Shown piece after piece: positions 1-8,030 of a stretch of 64,000 nucleotides of DNA (the first letter of the stretch is position 1; each line of letters begins with the position of its first letter). Origin of the DNA: JAFGOG01 sp034429215 (lineage in GTDB: Bacteria; Chloroflexota; Anaerolineae; JAAYZQ01); NCBI GenBank assembly GCA_034429215.1, contig DAOUGI010000071.1, positions 1 to 64,000 of the forward strand. Direction: 5' to 3'. The position numbers and the translations under genes are program-made. The notes beneath the pieces were generated by a model. It did no database searches. It was not told where the DNA came from and saw nothing but the letters and a program-made list of their open reading frames with translations.

Positions 1-15
1 GGGGAACAGGTAGAA

Positions 16-735
16 ATGTGGAAAGACAACATGCTCTACAACCTGGCAAAGGCCGTGACGATTGACGACGGGCTCTCGACAGCGGCTGCCCTGCGCAAGC
101 TGGCCCAGGCCGGCTATGGCAGCCTTGACGAGGTCGACGGCGCATCCGATTGGATCCTCCTGTCGATCCCGGGGCTGGGAGTGGGTCGCCTGAGGGCGGT
201 CCGGCAACTGACCAGGCCAGACTGGCAGCCGCCCTCGCCGCAGGCGATCAAAGCCGTCGATCGGTTTCTGTCGGCAGCCCGGCTGGCGCTCCGCTTGTGG
301 CCGGTCGAAACTGTGCTCGGCGTGGTACAGGGCTCATCGCCGTCGGGAGTTGCCGACAAGCCGGCCGACGAGCGGCTGGCCCTGGAGCTGCTGTCCGACG
401 CGACCTACTCAGCGCTGTGCCATTGTTCTACCGGGGAGCTGGTAGAAACACTGCGGCAGCTCGGGCAAGATCGCCCTGTGGGTGCCCTGCGCCTTGATGC
501 GCCGGTCGAACAAGGGTCTGCTCCCCGGCAAGAAACCGATCACTTTTCCTACCCCCATCACAAGCGCCAGCAGATCGTGGAGCACTATCGCGACGCCCGC
601 AGCAAGGGCCAGATCGTGAACAAGGACCGCTGGGCGCAGGCCAACTACCGGATCACCAGCAAGACCCTGTTGAGCTACGAGCGCGAGTTTCAAGGCCAAA
701 GGCAAGCTGTCCTGACTGTGTCCGATGGCCGGTAA
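16..735 (+). CDS. Hypothetical protein with a helix-hairpin-helix-like motif
   Basis: 239 residues from ATG 16, preceded by a GGGGAACAGG purine-rich stretch. The frame is open to the window edge, so the true start may lie upstream. I do not recognise the family. Around residues 48-65 there is a helix-hairpin-helix-like segment (SIPGLGVGRLRAVRQLT), of the kind that contacts the DNA backbone without sequence specificity. The C-terminal third is basic and rich in Arg, Lys, His and Gln, compatible with nucleic acid binding. No transmembrane segment or signal peptide is seen. It precedes the tmk region on the same strand, with about 285 bases between them. DNA binding is an inference from one short motif. 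Confidence 0.55.
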   Translation: MWKDNMLYNLAKAVTIDDGLSTAAALRKLAQAGYGSLDEVDGASDWILLSIPGLGVGRLRAVRQLTRPDWQPPSPQAIKAVDRFLSAARLALRLWPVETVLGVVQGSSPSGVADKPADERLALELLSDATYSALCHCSTGELVETLRQLGQDRPVGALRLDAPVEQGSAPRQETDHFSYPHHKRQQIVEHYRDARSKGQIVNKDRWAQANYRITSKTLLSYEREFQGQRQAVLTVSDGR

Positions 736-778
736 GGACATGCCGAGGGCATATACCGGTGAACTAGCAGGCTGCCGC

Positions 779-807
779 TTGCACCTTGCGCCGTCTTGGG
801 GTAGAAT
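779..807 (+). promoter_or_regulatory. Candidate sigma-70 promoter in the gap upstream of tmk
   Basis: TTGCAC (779-784) and TAGAAT (802-807) are separated by 17 bases. Each hexamer differs from consensus at one or two positions. A transcript from here would carry the TATCCCACA repeats in its 5' leader. This is weaker than the promoter at 957-985 and may be chance. Confidence 0.35.
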
Positions 808-873
808 CCAGCACGAGGCGGAAAGTCAGCGGTGGCAGATTGCGGGCGCACTGTACACTGCTACAAGTAGCTA

Positions 874-935
874 TATCCCACACATAACCCACAAAAAGCT
901 CATTTTATCCCACATTATCCCAAAAATATCCCACA
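874..935 (+). repeat. Five phased copies of TATCCCACA upstream of the tmk promoter
   Basis: Copies begin at 874 (exact), 885 (TAACCCACA), 906 (exact), 916 (TATCCCAAA) and 927 (exact). The start-to-start distances are 11, 21, 10 and 11 bases, close to multiples of one DNA helical turn, so all copies would face the same side. The array is AT-rich in an otherwise GC-rich region and ends about 20 bases before the -35 of the tmk promoter. The complement reads TGTGGGATA. A cooperative protein-binding array is the likeliest reading; the protein is unknown. The rest of the gap 736-1020 holds no convincing gene. Confidence 0.7.
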
Positions 936-956
936 TTCTTTTTGCGCCTTGCCTGC

Positions 957-985
957 TTGCCTCTATTCGCCTTTTCTAGTATAAT
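957..985 (+). promoter_or_regulatory. Sigma-70 promoter for tmk-darA
   Basis: TTGCCT (957-962), 17-base spacer, TATAAT (980-985). The -10 is a perfect match. Initiation is expected near 992, about 29 bases before the tmk start. The phased repeat array lies immediately upstream. Confidence 0.75.
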
Positions 986-986
986 A

Positions 987-1014
987 CCCCCAAGGGTCTG
1001 GAGATCCTTAGGGG
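987..1014 (+). promoter_or_regulatory. Inverted repeat over the tmk transcription start and ribosome binding site
   Basis: CCCCCAAGG (987-995) and CCTTAGGGG (1006-1014) pair at 8 of 9 positions around a 10-base loop. The right arm contains the Shine-Dalgarno AGGGG of tmk. A transcript from the proximal promoter would start inside the left arm, so the repeat may be a DNA operator. In transcripts from further upstream it could fold and hide the ribosome binding site. Confidence 0.45.
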
Positions 1015-1020
1015 TTGATA

Positions 1021-1641
1021 ATGAGCCTGTTCGTCACGTTTGAAGGCCCGGAGGGCGGCGGCAAGACTACCCAGGTGCGCCGGCTGGCCGCTTGTCTAGA
1101 GGAGCGGGGGTGCGACGTTCTGACCACCCGCGAGCCGGGCGGCACGCCGATCGGTGATCGGGTGCGGGCCATCCTGCTCGATCCACTCCACACCGAAATG
1201 CAGCCGCAGGCCGAATTCCTGCTCTTTTCGGCGGCGCGCGCACAGCACGTCGCCCAGGTTATCCGGCCTCACCTGCTGCGGGGTGGGGTGGTGCTGTGCG
1301 ATCGCTACGCCGATGCCAGCCTGGCCTACCAGGGTTACGGCTACCAGCTTGACCTGGATGCGTTGCGGGCGATCACCCGCTTTGCCACCGGCGGCCTGCT
1401 GCCCGACCTGACCTTCTGCCTCGACGTGCCGGTTGACGTGGGCCTGCGGCGCAAAGCTCAAGGCGCCGGCGATGCCTGGAACCGGATGGAGCAAAAGGAG
1501 ATAGACTTTCACCACCGGGTCCGTGCCGGGTACCTCGACATGGCTGCCCGCGAACCGGCCCGCTGGGAGGTGATCGACGCAACCCGGACGGTGGATGAAA
1601 TACAGGCGACCCTTCGGGATCTATTGATCCAGCGGCTTTAA
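1021..1641 (+). CDS. tmk: Thymidylate kinase
   Basis: 206 residues, usual length for the family. It phosphorylates dTMP to dTDP with ATP in the cytoplasm, in the common step of dTTP synthesis. The P-loop GPEGGGKTT lies at about residues 9-17, the DR motif plus YQG substrate loop (DRYADASLAYQG) near residue 95, and a LID-like segment with RRK and NRMEQ follows. ATG 1021 is preferred over TTG 1015 because AGGGG (1010-1014) sits six bases before the ATG, while the TTG would abut it. darA follows after 27 bases and is probably cotranscribed, an arrangement also seen in Firmicutes (tmk-yaaQ). Confidence 0.95.
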   Translation: MSLFVTFEGPEGGGKTTQVRRLAACLEERGCDVLTTREPGGTPIGDRVRAILLDPLHTEMQPQAEFLLFSAARAQHVAQVIRPHLLRGGVVLCDRYADASLAYQGYGYQLDLDALRAITRFATGGLLPDLTFCLDVPVDVGLRRKAQGAGDAWNRMEQKEIDFHHRVRAGYLDMAAREPARWEVIDATRTVDEIQATLRDLLIQRL

Positions 1642-1668
1642 GTCAGATTAGCAAGGAGGGAGAACTGG

Positions 1669-1998
1669 ATGAAACTGATCATGGGTATCGTCAACAGCGA
1701 CGACGCCGATCGGTTGGTCAACACCTTGAACAAGGCGGGCTACCGGGCCACGACGATCAGCACAACCGGCGGGTTTTTGCGCCAGGGGAATGCCACCATT
1801 TTTATCGGCACCGAAGACGAGAATGTGCCCCAAGTGCTGCAGTTGATCAAGGACAACTGCCATACCCGAACCCAGTACGTCAACCCCCTGCCCCCGGTGA
1901 TGGAGCCCGGTGAGATGTATATCCCCAGCCCGGTAGAGGTTCAGGTGGGTGGAGCCACCGTCTTTGTCCTGGAAGTGACCGAGTTTACGCGGTTCTAA
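1669..1998 (+). CDS. darA: Cyclic-di-AMP receptor, PII-like (DarA/PstA, DUF970)
   Basis: 109 residues, full length. The family forms PII-like trimers that bind cyclic-di-AMP and report second-messenger levels by loop rearrangement; the downstream partner is generally unknown. Supporting sequence includes the N-terminal MKLIMGIVNSDDADRL strand-helix, the STTGGFLRQGN segment and the C-terminal VFVLEVTEFTRF strand. A strong AAGGAGG (1653-1659) precedes ATG 1669. It follows tmk as in Firmicutes. It converges with fmdB with no intervening base, so no separate terminator fits between them. A KimA-type K+ importer about 10 kb away is a known class of c-di-AMP target. Confidence 0.9.
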   Translation: MKLIMGIVNSDDADRLVNTLNKAGYRATTISTTGGFLRQGNATIFIGTEDENVPQVLQLIKDNCHTRTQYVNPLPPVMEPGEMYIPSPVEVQVGGATVFVLEVTEFTRF

Positions 1999-2406
1999 CT
2001 ACCCCAGGTCATCCATGCCGCCCATGCCGCCCATGCCACCCATATCGCCGGCCAGGTCAGGCAGCGCCTCTTCGATCTCTTCAGGGCTCTGGCCCGATTC
2101 CAGCCGATCGACCACTTCGCCAAACTCGGTGGGCATCTCTTCGCCGGATTCGGCTCCCATCTTGCGCATCCAGCGGGCGATACTCTTGGGATCGTTCTCG
2201 TCCAGGTCAGACAGCATACTCGGATCGGCCATGTTCTCGATATGGCTCTCTTCCGAGCGAACCACCGACACGCGCGAGATCAGTCGGGACAGGCGCGTTC
2301 CTCCACAGCGAGGACAGACCGGCTCGGCGGCGATCTCCTCGAAGGAACGGAAAAAGAGGCTGATCCGGCGGCGGCAGTCCTGGCATCGATATTCGTAAAT
2401 AGGCAT
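1999..2406 (-). CDS. FmdB-family zinc ribbon protein with a GGM-repeat tail
   Basis: 135 residues. The N-terminal 45 residues are a zinc ribbon: MPIYEYRCQDC and later CPRCGG give the two CxxC knuckles, the FmdB/CxxC_CxxC_SSSS signature. Family members are small putative regulators of uncertain role. The remainder is acidic and ends in a run of GGM repeats before DDLG, an unusual low-complexity tail resembling that of GroEL. It is transcribed from its own promoter (2487-2516) and meets darA tail to tail. The ribbon assignment is firm; the function is not known. Confidence 0.85.
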   Translation of the reverse strand: MPIYEYRCQDCRRRISLFFRSFEEIAAEPVCPRCGGTRLSRLISRVSVVRSEESHIENMADPSMLSDLDENDPKSIARWMRKMGAESGEEMPTEFGEVVDRLESGQSPEEIEEALPDLAGDMGGMGGMGGMDDLG

Positions 2407-2486
2407 GGCTCACTACCTCAGTTCCTTCCCGGCCCTGCTGGCCGGGACCATCCGGCCTCCGGTCATCCGGCGGTGCCGTGTCCGGA

Positions 2487-2516
2487 ATTATACCGCATAC
2501 ATACGGTTAGGCTCAA
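2487..2516 (-). promoter_or_regulatory. Sigma-70 promoter for the fmdB-family gene
   Basis: On the minus strand TTGAGC (2516-2511) and TATAAT (2492-2487) are separated by 18 bases. The -10 is a perfect match. Initiation would be near 2480, giving a leader of about 75 bases. The divergent gmk start is at 2543; its own promoter is not clear, with only an isolated TAGAAT at 2520-2525. Confidence 0.7.
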
Positions 2517-2542
2517 GTTTAGAATCAGGCAAGGCGGCATAG

Positions 2543-3175
2543 ATGAATCAACATCCAGAGTCAGGCGACTTGTTCCGGCGGGTAAGGCGACCGCTGCTGA
2601 TCGTCATTTCCGGTCCATCGGGGGTGGGCAAGGATGCCGTGGTCCAGCAAATGAAAAAGCGCGGCTATCCTTTCTACTTTGTCATCACCGCCACCGACCG
2701 GCTGCCTCGTCCCGGCGAGGTCGATGGCCGCGACTATTACTTTTACACCACGGCCGAATTCGAGCAGATGATCGCCCAGGGCGAGCTCCTGGAGCATGCC
2801 TGCGTGTACGGCCAGCACAAGGGCATTCCCAAGGCCCACGTCCGCCAGGCGCTGGCCTCGGGGCAGGACGTGGTCATGCGCGTCGACATCCAGGGCGCCG
2901 ATACGGTCAAAGAGCTTATTACTGAGGCCGTCACTATCTTTCTCACCTGCGAAAGCGAGCAAGAGCTGATAACCCGCCTGTACGAGCGCCACACCGAATC
3001 TGAGGCGGCGCTGCAAAGCCGCTTGGACGCCGCTCACCAGGAGATGGCCCGCCTGCCCCATTTCGACTATGCCGTCGTCAACCGGCGCGACGCCCTGGAC
3101 GAGGCCGTCGACGACGTGATCGCCATCATGCGCGCCGAGCACTGTCGGGCAGTGCCCAGGAAGATCAGCTTGTGA
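2543..3175 (+). CDS. gmk: Guanylate kinase
   Basis: 210 residues, normal length. It converts GMP to GDP with ATP in the cytoplasm. P-loop ISGPSGVGKD lies at about residues 22-31; the GMP-binding region reads PRPGEVDGRDYYF near residue 55; RVDIQGA follows near 115; and the LID region has RL...RHTESE. The usual TTR before PRPGE is TDR and the usual GTP after the YG motif is GIP, both tolerable substitutions. The start ATG has AAGGCGG 7 bases upstream. It is not next to rpoZ as in many bacteria; the MEMO-like gene follows after 29 bases. Confidence 0.95.
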   Translation: MNQHPESGDLFRRVRRPLLIVISGPSGVGKDAVVQQMKKRGYPFYFVITATDRLPRPGEVDGRDYYFYTTAEFEQMIAQGELLEHACVYGQHKGIPKAHVRQALASGQDVVMRVDIQGADTVKELITEAVTIFLTCESEQELITRLYERHTESEAALQSRLDAAHQEMARLPHFDYAVVNRRDALDEAVDDVIAIMRAEHCRAVPRKISL

Positions 3176-3204
3176 ACGCACCTTAGCCGTGAGGTGATTT
3201 GACC

Positions 3205-4059
3205 ATGTCCAAGCCACCGTCGATCCGCCAGTCCGTGATCGCCGGGTCCTGGTATCCCGGCACTCAAGCCGGCCTGGCCCGCGCCATAGACGATTACCTG
3301 GCTCGCGTCGCCGCCGAGCCGCTCGTGCCCGGCCGGCTCATAGGCCTGATCTGCCCGCACGCCGGCTATGCCTATTCCGGCCCCACCGCCGCCTACGCCT
3401 ACCGCCAGCTCCAGGAGCGCGCCGTGGACACCGTCGTGCTCGTCGGCCCCAGCCACCGAGCCTGGGTAGGCGACTATGCCGTGAGCGTCGAGGACGCCTA
3501 CGAGACGCCCCTGGGCCTCGTCCCCCTCGACGGCGATTTCATCGCCGCCCTGGCCGGCCGTGTGACCCTCACCCGCATCCGGCGCGACGCCGAGCACTCG
3601 CTCGAGATCCAGTTGCCCTTCCTCCAGCGCCGGCTCGCCGATTTCCGCCTGGTGCCGATCGTCATGAGCGCCGACGACCCGGCCGTTGCCCGGCGGCTGG
3701 CAAGCGCCCTGGTCGAGACGATCCGCGAGCAGCCCGAACGCCTGGGACGCACCTTGCTCGTCGCCAGCTCTGATCTGCACCACATCGAGGACTATGACCA
3801 GGTGGTCCGCCGTGACCGGCGCGTGATAGACGCCGTCGCCGCCTGCGACCTGGAAGCCTTGACGGCCGCCCTCATGGACCGGCATTCCACAGTCTGCGGC
3901 CGGATGCCGATCCTTACCGTCTTTCACGCCGGCCAGGCTCTGGGCGCCGACCAGACCCGGGTCCTGTACCACACCAACTCGGGCGACGTCACCGGCGACC
4001 GCGGGCCGGGCCAATACACCGTCGGGTATATGGCTGCCGCGCTGTACAAATCCCAATGA
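3205..4059 (+). CDS. amrB: AmmeMemoRadiSam system protein B (MEMO1 family)
   Basis: 284 residues with hallmark blocks in order: AGSWYPG near the N-terminus, CPHAGYAYSG, GPSHR, EHSLEIQLPFL, SSDLHH and CGRMPI. The conserved His, His and Cys are those that bind iron or copper in human MEMO1. Bacterial members form the AmmeMemoRadiSam set with an AMMECR1 protein and a radical SAM enzyme, whose reaction is not settled; neither partner is in the window. ATG 3205 is preferred over TTG 3199 because GAGGTG (3191-3196) is correctly spaced. The stop overlaps the priA start (ATGA), so they are translationally coupled. Confidence 0.88.
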   Translation: MSKPPSIRQSVIAGSWYPGTQAGLARAIDDYLARVAAEPLVPGRLIGLICPHAGYAYSGPTAAYAYRQLQERAVDTVVLVGPSHRAWVGDYAVSVEDAYETPLGLVPLDGDFIAALAGRVTLTRIRRDAEHSLEIQLPFLQRRLADFRLVPIVMSADDPAVARRLASALVETIREQPERLGRTLLVASSDLHHIEDYDQVVRRDRRVIDAVAACDLEALTAALMDRHSTVCGRMPILTVFHAGQALGADQTRVLYHTNSGDVTGDRGPGQYTVGYMAAALYKSQ

Positions 4060-6989
4060 CCTATGCCGATATCGTCCTGAATCGCCCCACCCTCCGCTAC
4101 CCGCCCGGCGGCAGCCCGCCGGAGCGTGAGGACACTTCGCGCTCGGCCACCTACACCTACCGTCTGCCGGAGGGTCTGCGCGACGTGGCTCGGGTAGGGC
4201 ACCTGGTCCAGGTCCCGCTGCGCCGGGCTCATGTCCTGGGCGTCATCGTCGGCCTGGCCGATGCCCCGCCGCCCGCCCTGTCGCCCGATGCGATCCGCGA
4301 CGTAACCGACATCCTCGATCCCCTGCCGGTCGTGACGCCGGCCCAGATCGCCCTGGCCCGCTGGATCGCCGGCGAATACCTGGCTTCCCTCAGCCAGGCG
4401 ATGCGCCTGATGTTGCCTCCCGACCTGGAGGCGCGCACCTTTCTTCACATCAGCTCTGACGCTGCAGTCGGTCCGGCGGCCGAGGCTCCATCTGCCGCGG
4501 ATCTGTCGCCCGACGAAACCGCCGTGCTGCGCCTGCTCAAGCGCCATCGCGGGCGTTTGAGCCTGGACGCCCTGGCCGGTCAGCTTGCCGCCTTCGACGC
4601 CGAGGCTGCCGTCGAGGCCCTGGCCGAGCGGGGCCTGGTACAAGCCCATTACACCCTTGTCCCCCCCAAGCCGGCCCCGCCGCGCGTCCAGTACGTGCGC
4701 CTGCTGGCCGACGACGAGGCCATCGCCGCTGCCCTGCCCTACCTGGGACGCTCGTCGAAACAAGCCGACGTCCTGCTGGCCCTCGCGCGCCACGCCGGCG
4801 CACCCCTGCCGCTCGACGAGCTGTGCGCGCTGGCCGGTTGTGGCCAAGGGCCGGTAGGCGAATTGGCGGCCCATGGTTGGGTGCAGATCACGGCGCCCCG
4901 CAGGTTGGTGGTGCCCCTGCCGGGCGCCGGGCAGGCCGGGCTGAGCCGCGCGCCACGGCAAGCCGCTGCCCTGGCAGCGCTGATCGAGCATGGCCGACCG
5001 GTCGAGCGGGATGAGCTGTTGCGCGAGTCGGGCGGATCGGCTGCCGTCCTGCGCGAGCTGGAGCAGAAGGGGTTGTTGCGGCAGGTAGAAGAACCTCCCC
5101 TGGTGCTGTTGACCCTCCCCGCCGGCCAGGTGCTCGACCGGGTAGTCGAGCTGCGCGGCGCCGAAAAACAGCGGGCCGTGCTGGACCTGCTGCACGGCGC
5201 GCCCGGCCGGGTGTGGGTCGGCGGCATCTATGCCCAGACCGGCGCCGGCCTGCCGGTGCTGCGCGACCTGGCCGGACACGGCTTGATCAGCCTCCATGCC
5301 GAAGAGTATGATCGGCCGGCCACCGCCGACCCCGAAGCGCCGCCCCAATTGACCCCCGACCAAGAGGCCGTTTGGCAAGCTCTCAAGAGTGCGGAACCGG
5401 GATCGTCGGTCACCCTTCTCCACGGCGTCACCGGGTCGGGCAAGACCGAGATCTATCTGCGTGCCATCGAGGCGGCGCTTGCCGCCGGCCGGCGGGCCAT
5501 CGCCCTGGTGCCCGAGATCAGCCTGACTGCCCAGACCGTCCGCCGCTTCGAGGCCCGCTTTCCCGGCCGCGTGGCTGTGCTTCACAGCCAGCTCAGCCTG
5601 GGGCAGCGCTACGACATCTGGGATCGCGTGCGGCGCGGCGAGGCCGACGTGCTGATCGGCCCTCGCTCCGCCCTGCTGGCGCCGGTGAGCCGCCTGGGCC
5701 TGATCGTCGTCGACGAGGCGCACGACGGCTCCTACAAACAGGGCGAGCCGATCCCGTTGCCTGCCTACCACGCCTGCGACGTCGCCGTGGCCCTGGGCCG
5801 GCTCACCGCCGCCCCGGTTATCCTGGGCAGCGCCACCCCCGACATGGTGACCTACTACCGGGCCGTGCAGGGCGCCTGTCGCCTCCTCGAGCTGCCCCGC
5901 CGCATCCTGGGTTATGCCCCGGGCGACGGCCCGCCTGCCAGCGCTCCCCTGCCGCCGGTGCGCGTCGTGGACCTCCGCCACGAGCTGCACGCCGGCAATC
6001 GCTCCATCTTCAGCCGGCCTCTGCAACAGGCCCTGCGCCACACCCTCGAGGCCGGCGAACAGGCCATCCTTTTCCTCAACCGCCGCGGCCAGTCCACCTT
6101 TGTCCTGTGCCGCGATTGCGGTTACATCGCCCGCTGCCCCAGGTGTGACATCCCGCTCGCCTACCATCGCGCTCTTGCTTCATGGCAACAGGACCGCCCC
6201 GGCCTGGTCTGCCATCACTGTAACCACCGTGAGCCGCCGCCCTCGGCCTGCCCCACCTGCGGCGGGCGGCACATCCGCTACTTTGGTTTGGGCACCGAGC
6301 GGGTCGAAGCCGAGGTCGGTCAGCTATTTCCCGGGGCGCGCCTGCTCCGCTGGGACCAGGACACGGCAGCCGGCCCGGACCACGAGCGCTTTTTGCAGGC
6401 ATTCATCGACCACCGCGCCGACGTCCTGGTCGGCACGCAGATGATCGCCAAAGGGCTCGACCTGCCCCTCGTCACGTTGGTCGGGGTGATTTCGGCCGAC
6501 ACGAGCCTCTACCTGCCCGATTTTCGTGCCGCCGAGCGCACCTTCCAGGTCCTGACCCAGGTGGCGGGGCGCGCCGGCCGCAGCCCGCGCGGTGGGCAGG
6601 TGATCGTCCAGACCTACAACCCCGACCATTATGCCGTCCAGGCGGCGGCAGGCCACGACTATGCCGCCTTTTACCGCCAGGAGCTGGCCTATCGCCGGCA
6701 GCTTGGCTATCCGCCTTTCAGCCGTCTGGTGGCGCTTCGCTTCAGCGACCTCGACCCAAGCCGCTGTGAGGCCGAGGCCCGGCAGCTAGGCCGGTGGCTG
6801 GCTGCCGAAATCCACCGTTTGGACCAATCGGCGAGCTTGATCGGCCCGGCCCCCTGCTTTTTCAGCCGCATCCAGGGCCGCTATCGCTGGCAGATTGTGA
6901 TCCGCGGCCCCGACCCCACCCTGCTGCTGCACGATGTGTCCCTGCCCCGTGGCTGGCGCCTGGATGTCGATCCGATTACCCTGCTATAA
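4056..6989 (+). CDS. priA: Primosomal replication-restart helicase PriA, enlarged
   Basis: 977 residues, against about 730-805 in E. coli and B. subtilis. PriA recognises stalled forks and loads the replicative helicase. The N-terminal 3'-DNA-binding domain is at about 1-110. The helicase core has Walker A GVTGSGKTEIY (about residue 465), VPEISLTAQ, Walker B DEAH, and GSATP. The zinc module carries LCRDCGYIARCPRC, CHHC and CPTCGG. Motifs V/VI are near GTQMIAKGLDLP and AGRAGR. The extra length lies between about 140 and 430, where Leu-rich segments resemble repeated winged-helix elements. It overlaps the MEMO-like gene by four bases. Confidence 0.93.
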   Translation: MTYADIVLNRPTLRYPPGGSPPEREDTSRSATYTYRLPEGLRDVARVGHLVQVPLRRAHVLGVIVGLADAPPPALSPDAIRDVTDILDPLPVVTPAQIALARWIAGEYLASLSQAMRLMLPPDLEARTFLHISSDAAVGPAAEAPSAADLSPDETAVLRLLKRHRGRLSLDALAGQLAAFDAEAAVEALAERGLVQAHYTLVPPKPAPPRVQYVRLLADDEAIAAALPYLGRSSKQADVLLALARHAGAPLPLDELCALAGCGQGPVGELAAHGWVQITAPRRLVVPLPGAGQAGLSRAPRQAAALAALIEHGRPVERDELLRESGGSAAVLRELEQKGLLRQVEEPPLVLLTLPAGQVLDRVVELRGAEKQRAVLDLLHGAPGRVWVGGIYAQTGAGLPVLRDLAGHGLISLHAEEYDRPATADPEAPPQLTPDQEAVWQALKSAEPGSSVTLLHGVTGSGKTEIYLRAIEAALAAGRRAIALVPEISLTAQTVRRFEARFPGRVAVLHSQLSLGQRYDIWDRVRRGEADVLIGPRSALLAPVSRLGLIVVDEAHDGSYKQGEPIPLPAYHACDVAVALGRLTAAPVILGSATPDMVTYYRAVQGACRLLELPRRILGYAPGDGPPASAPLPPVRVVDLRHELHAGNRSIFSRPLQQALRHTLEAGEQAILFLNRRGQSTFVLCRDCGYIARCPRCDIPLAYHRALASWQQDRPGLVCHHCNHREPPPSACPTCGGRHIRYFGLGTERVEAEVGQLFPGARLLRWDQDTAAGPDHERFLQAFIDHRADVLVGTQMIAKGLDLPLVTLVGVISADTSLYLPDFRAAERTFQVLTQVAGRAGRSPRGGQVIVQTYNPDHYAVQAAAGHDYAAFYRQELAYRRQLGYPPFSRLVALRFSDLDPSRCEAEARQLGRWLAAEIHRLDQSASLIGPAPCFFSRIQGRYRWQIVIRGPDPTLLLHDVSLPRGWRLDVDPITLL

Positions 6990-6997
6990 GGAAGGTC

Positions 6998-7987
6998 ATG
7001 TCCAACACACCCTTTGAGCATCTGCACGCCATCGAGCTGCCGACCCCTTTTCCCGTCGGCCCGGTAACTGTCTACCTGGCCGATGCGCCGGGCGAGCCGC
7101 TGACCCTGCTGGATACCGGCCCGCTCCATCCGCCCACCTGGTCGGCGCTGCAAGCCGGCCTGGCTGCCCTGGACTGCGCCCCGGCCCGGTTGGAGCGGAT
7201 CGTTCTCACCCACACCCACGTCGACCACATTGGCCTGGCCGCCGACCTGGTCGATGCCTCGGGCGCCCGGGTATTGAGCCACCCCTGGAACATCGACAGG
7301 CTGAGCGATTTTGATGCCGACCGGGAGCAGACCGTCGCCTTTTACGCCGATCTGCTGCGCTGCTCCGCCGTCCCCGCCGAGGTGCTGGCCGCCGTCGGTT
7401 GGGTCACCAAGGGCATGAAGAACTTTGCCCGGCCTGTGGCCGTTTCGGCCACGCTCGACGAGGGGCAGACCCTCCGCTTGGCCGGCCGCGACTGGCAGGT
7501 AATCCACACCCCCGGCCACTCGGCCGGCCTGATCTGCTTCTACGAGCCCCAGTCGCGGCTGTTCCTGTCCGGCGACCACCTGCTGGCCGACATCTCCTCC
7601 AACCCGGTGGTCGAGCCGCCCCCGCCCGGCCAGACCGAGCGGCTGCGCAGCTTGGCCGCCTACCGCGACTCCTTGCGGCGCGTGGCGGCCATGGACATCG
7701 CCTTGGCTCTGCCCAGCCACGGCCCGGCCATCGCCGACGTCGCCGGCCTGGTGGCCCGGCGGCTCGCCTTTCACGAGCAGCGGCTGGCCCAGGTCCTGGC
7801 CGCCCTGCGCGACGGCGCCCGCACCACCTGGGACGTCGTCCAGATCCTCTTCCCCAACCGCTCGCCCCTCGACACCTTCCTGGCCGTTTCGGAAGTGATC
7901 GGCCACCTGGACGTGCTGGAGCTGGAGGGCAAGATCAGGAGCGGGGTCCGGGATGGCGTCACCCAATGGTCGTTTCCCGGATCTTGA
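6998..7987 (+). CDS. MBL-fold metallo-hydrolase
   Basis: 329 residues with the metallo-beta-lactamase metal motif THTHVDHIG (His72, His74, Asp76, His77), then a TPGHSAG histidine, SGDHLL with the bridging Asp, and PSHGP with the last His. Family members are usually thioester, lactone or phosphodiester hydrolases; the substrate here cannot be told. A C-terminal winged-helix-like domain (TTWDVVQILF onward) is typical of the LACTB2/glyoxalase II-like branch. AAGGAAGG precedes ATG 6998, and the gene follows priA by eight bases. The leuS promoter -35 overlaps its stop codon. Confidence 0.85.
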   Translation: MSNTPFEHLHAIELPTPFPVGPVTVYLADAPGEPLTLLDTGPLHPPTWSALQAGLAALDCAPARLERIVLTHTHVDHIGLAADLVDASGARVLSHPWNIDRLSDFDADREQTVAFYADLLRCSAVPAEVLAAVGWVTKGMKNFARPVAVSATLDEGQTLRLAGRDWQVIHTPGHSAGLICFYEPQSRLFLSGDHLLADISSNPVVEPPPPGQTERLRSLAAYRDSLRRVAAMDIALALPSHGPAIADVAGLVARRLAFHEQRLAQVLAALRDGARTTWDVVQILFPNRSPLDTFLAVSEVIGHLDVLELEGKIRSGVRDGVTQWSFPGS

Positions 7988-8011
7988 CAGATTTTCGGAA
8001 TGTGGTATACT
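7984..8011 (+). promoter_or_regulatory. Strong promoter for the leuS leader
   Basis: TTGACA (7984-7989, perfect), 16-base spacer, TATACT (8006-8011). The TGA inside the -35 is the stop codon of the MBL gene (7985-7987). Initiation is expected near 8018, about 13 bases before the leader-peptide ATG. Confidence 0.85.
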
Positions 8012-8030
8012 TGGTGATGGTAAAGGGTAC

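Noticed and set aside
874..935. DnaA boxes or a replication origin
   Set aside because: The repeats read TTATCCCACA, one base longer than TTATCCACA, and no dnaA, dnaN or AT-rich unwinding region is nearby.
725..979. 84-codon frame after the first gene
   Set aside because: It runs across the phased repeats and promoter, overlaps the previous gene, and its peptide shows no family features.
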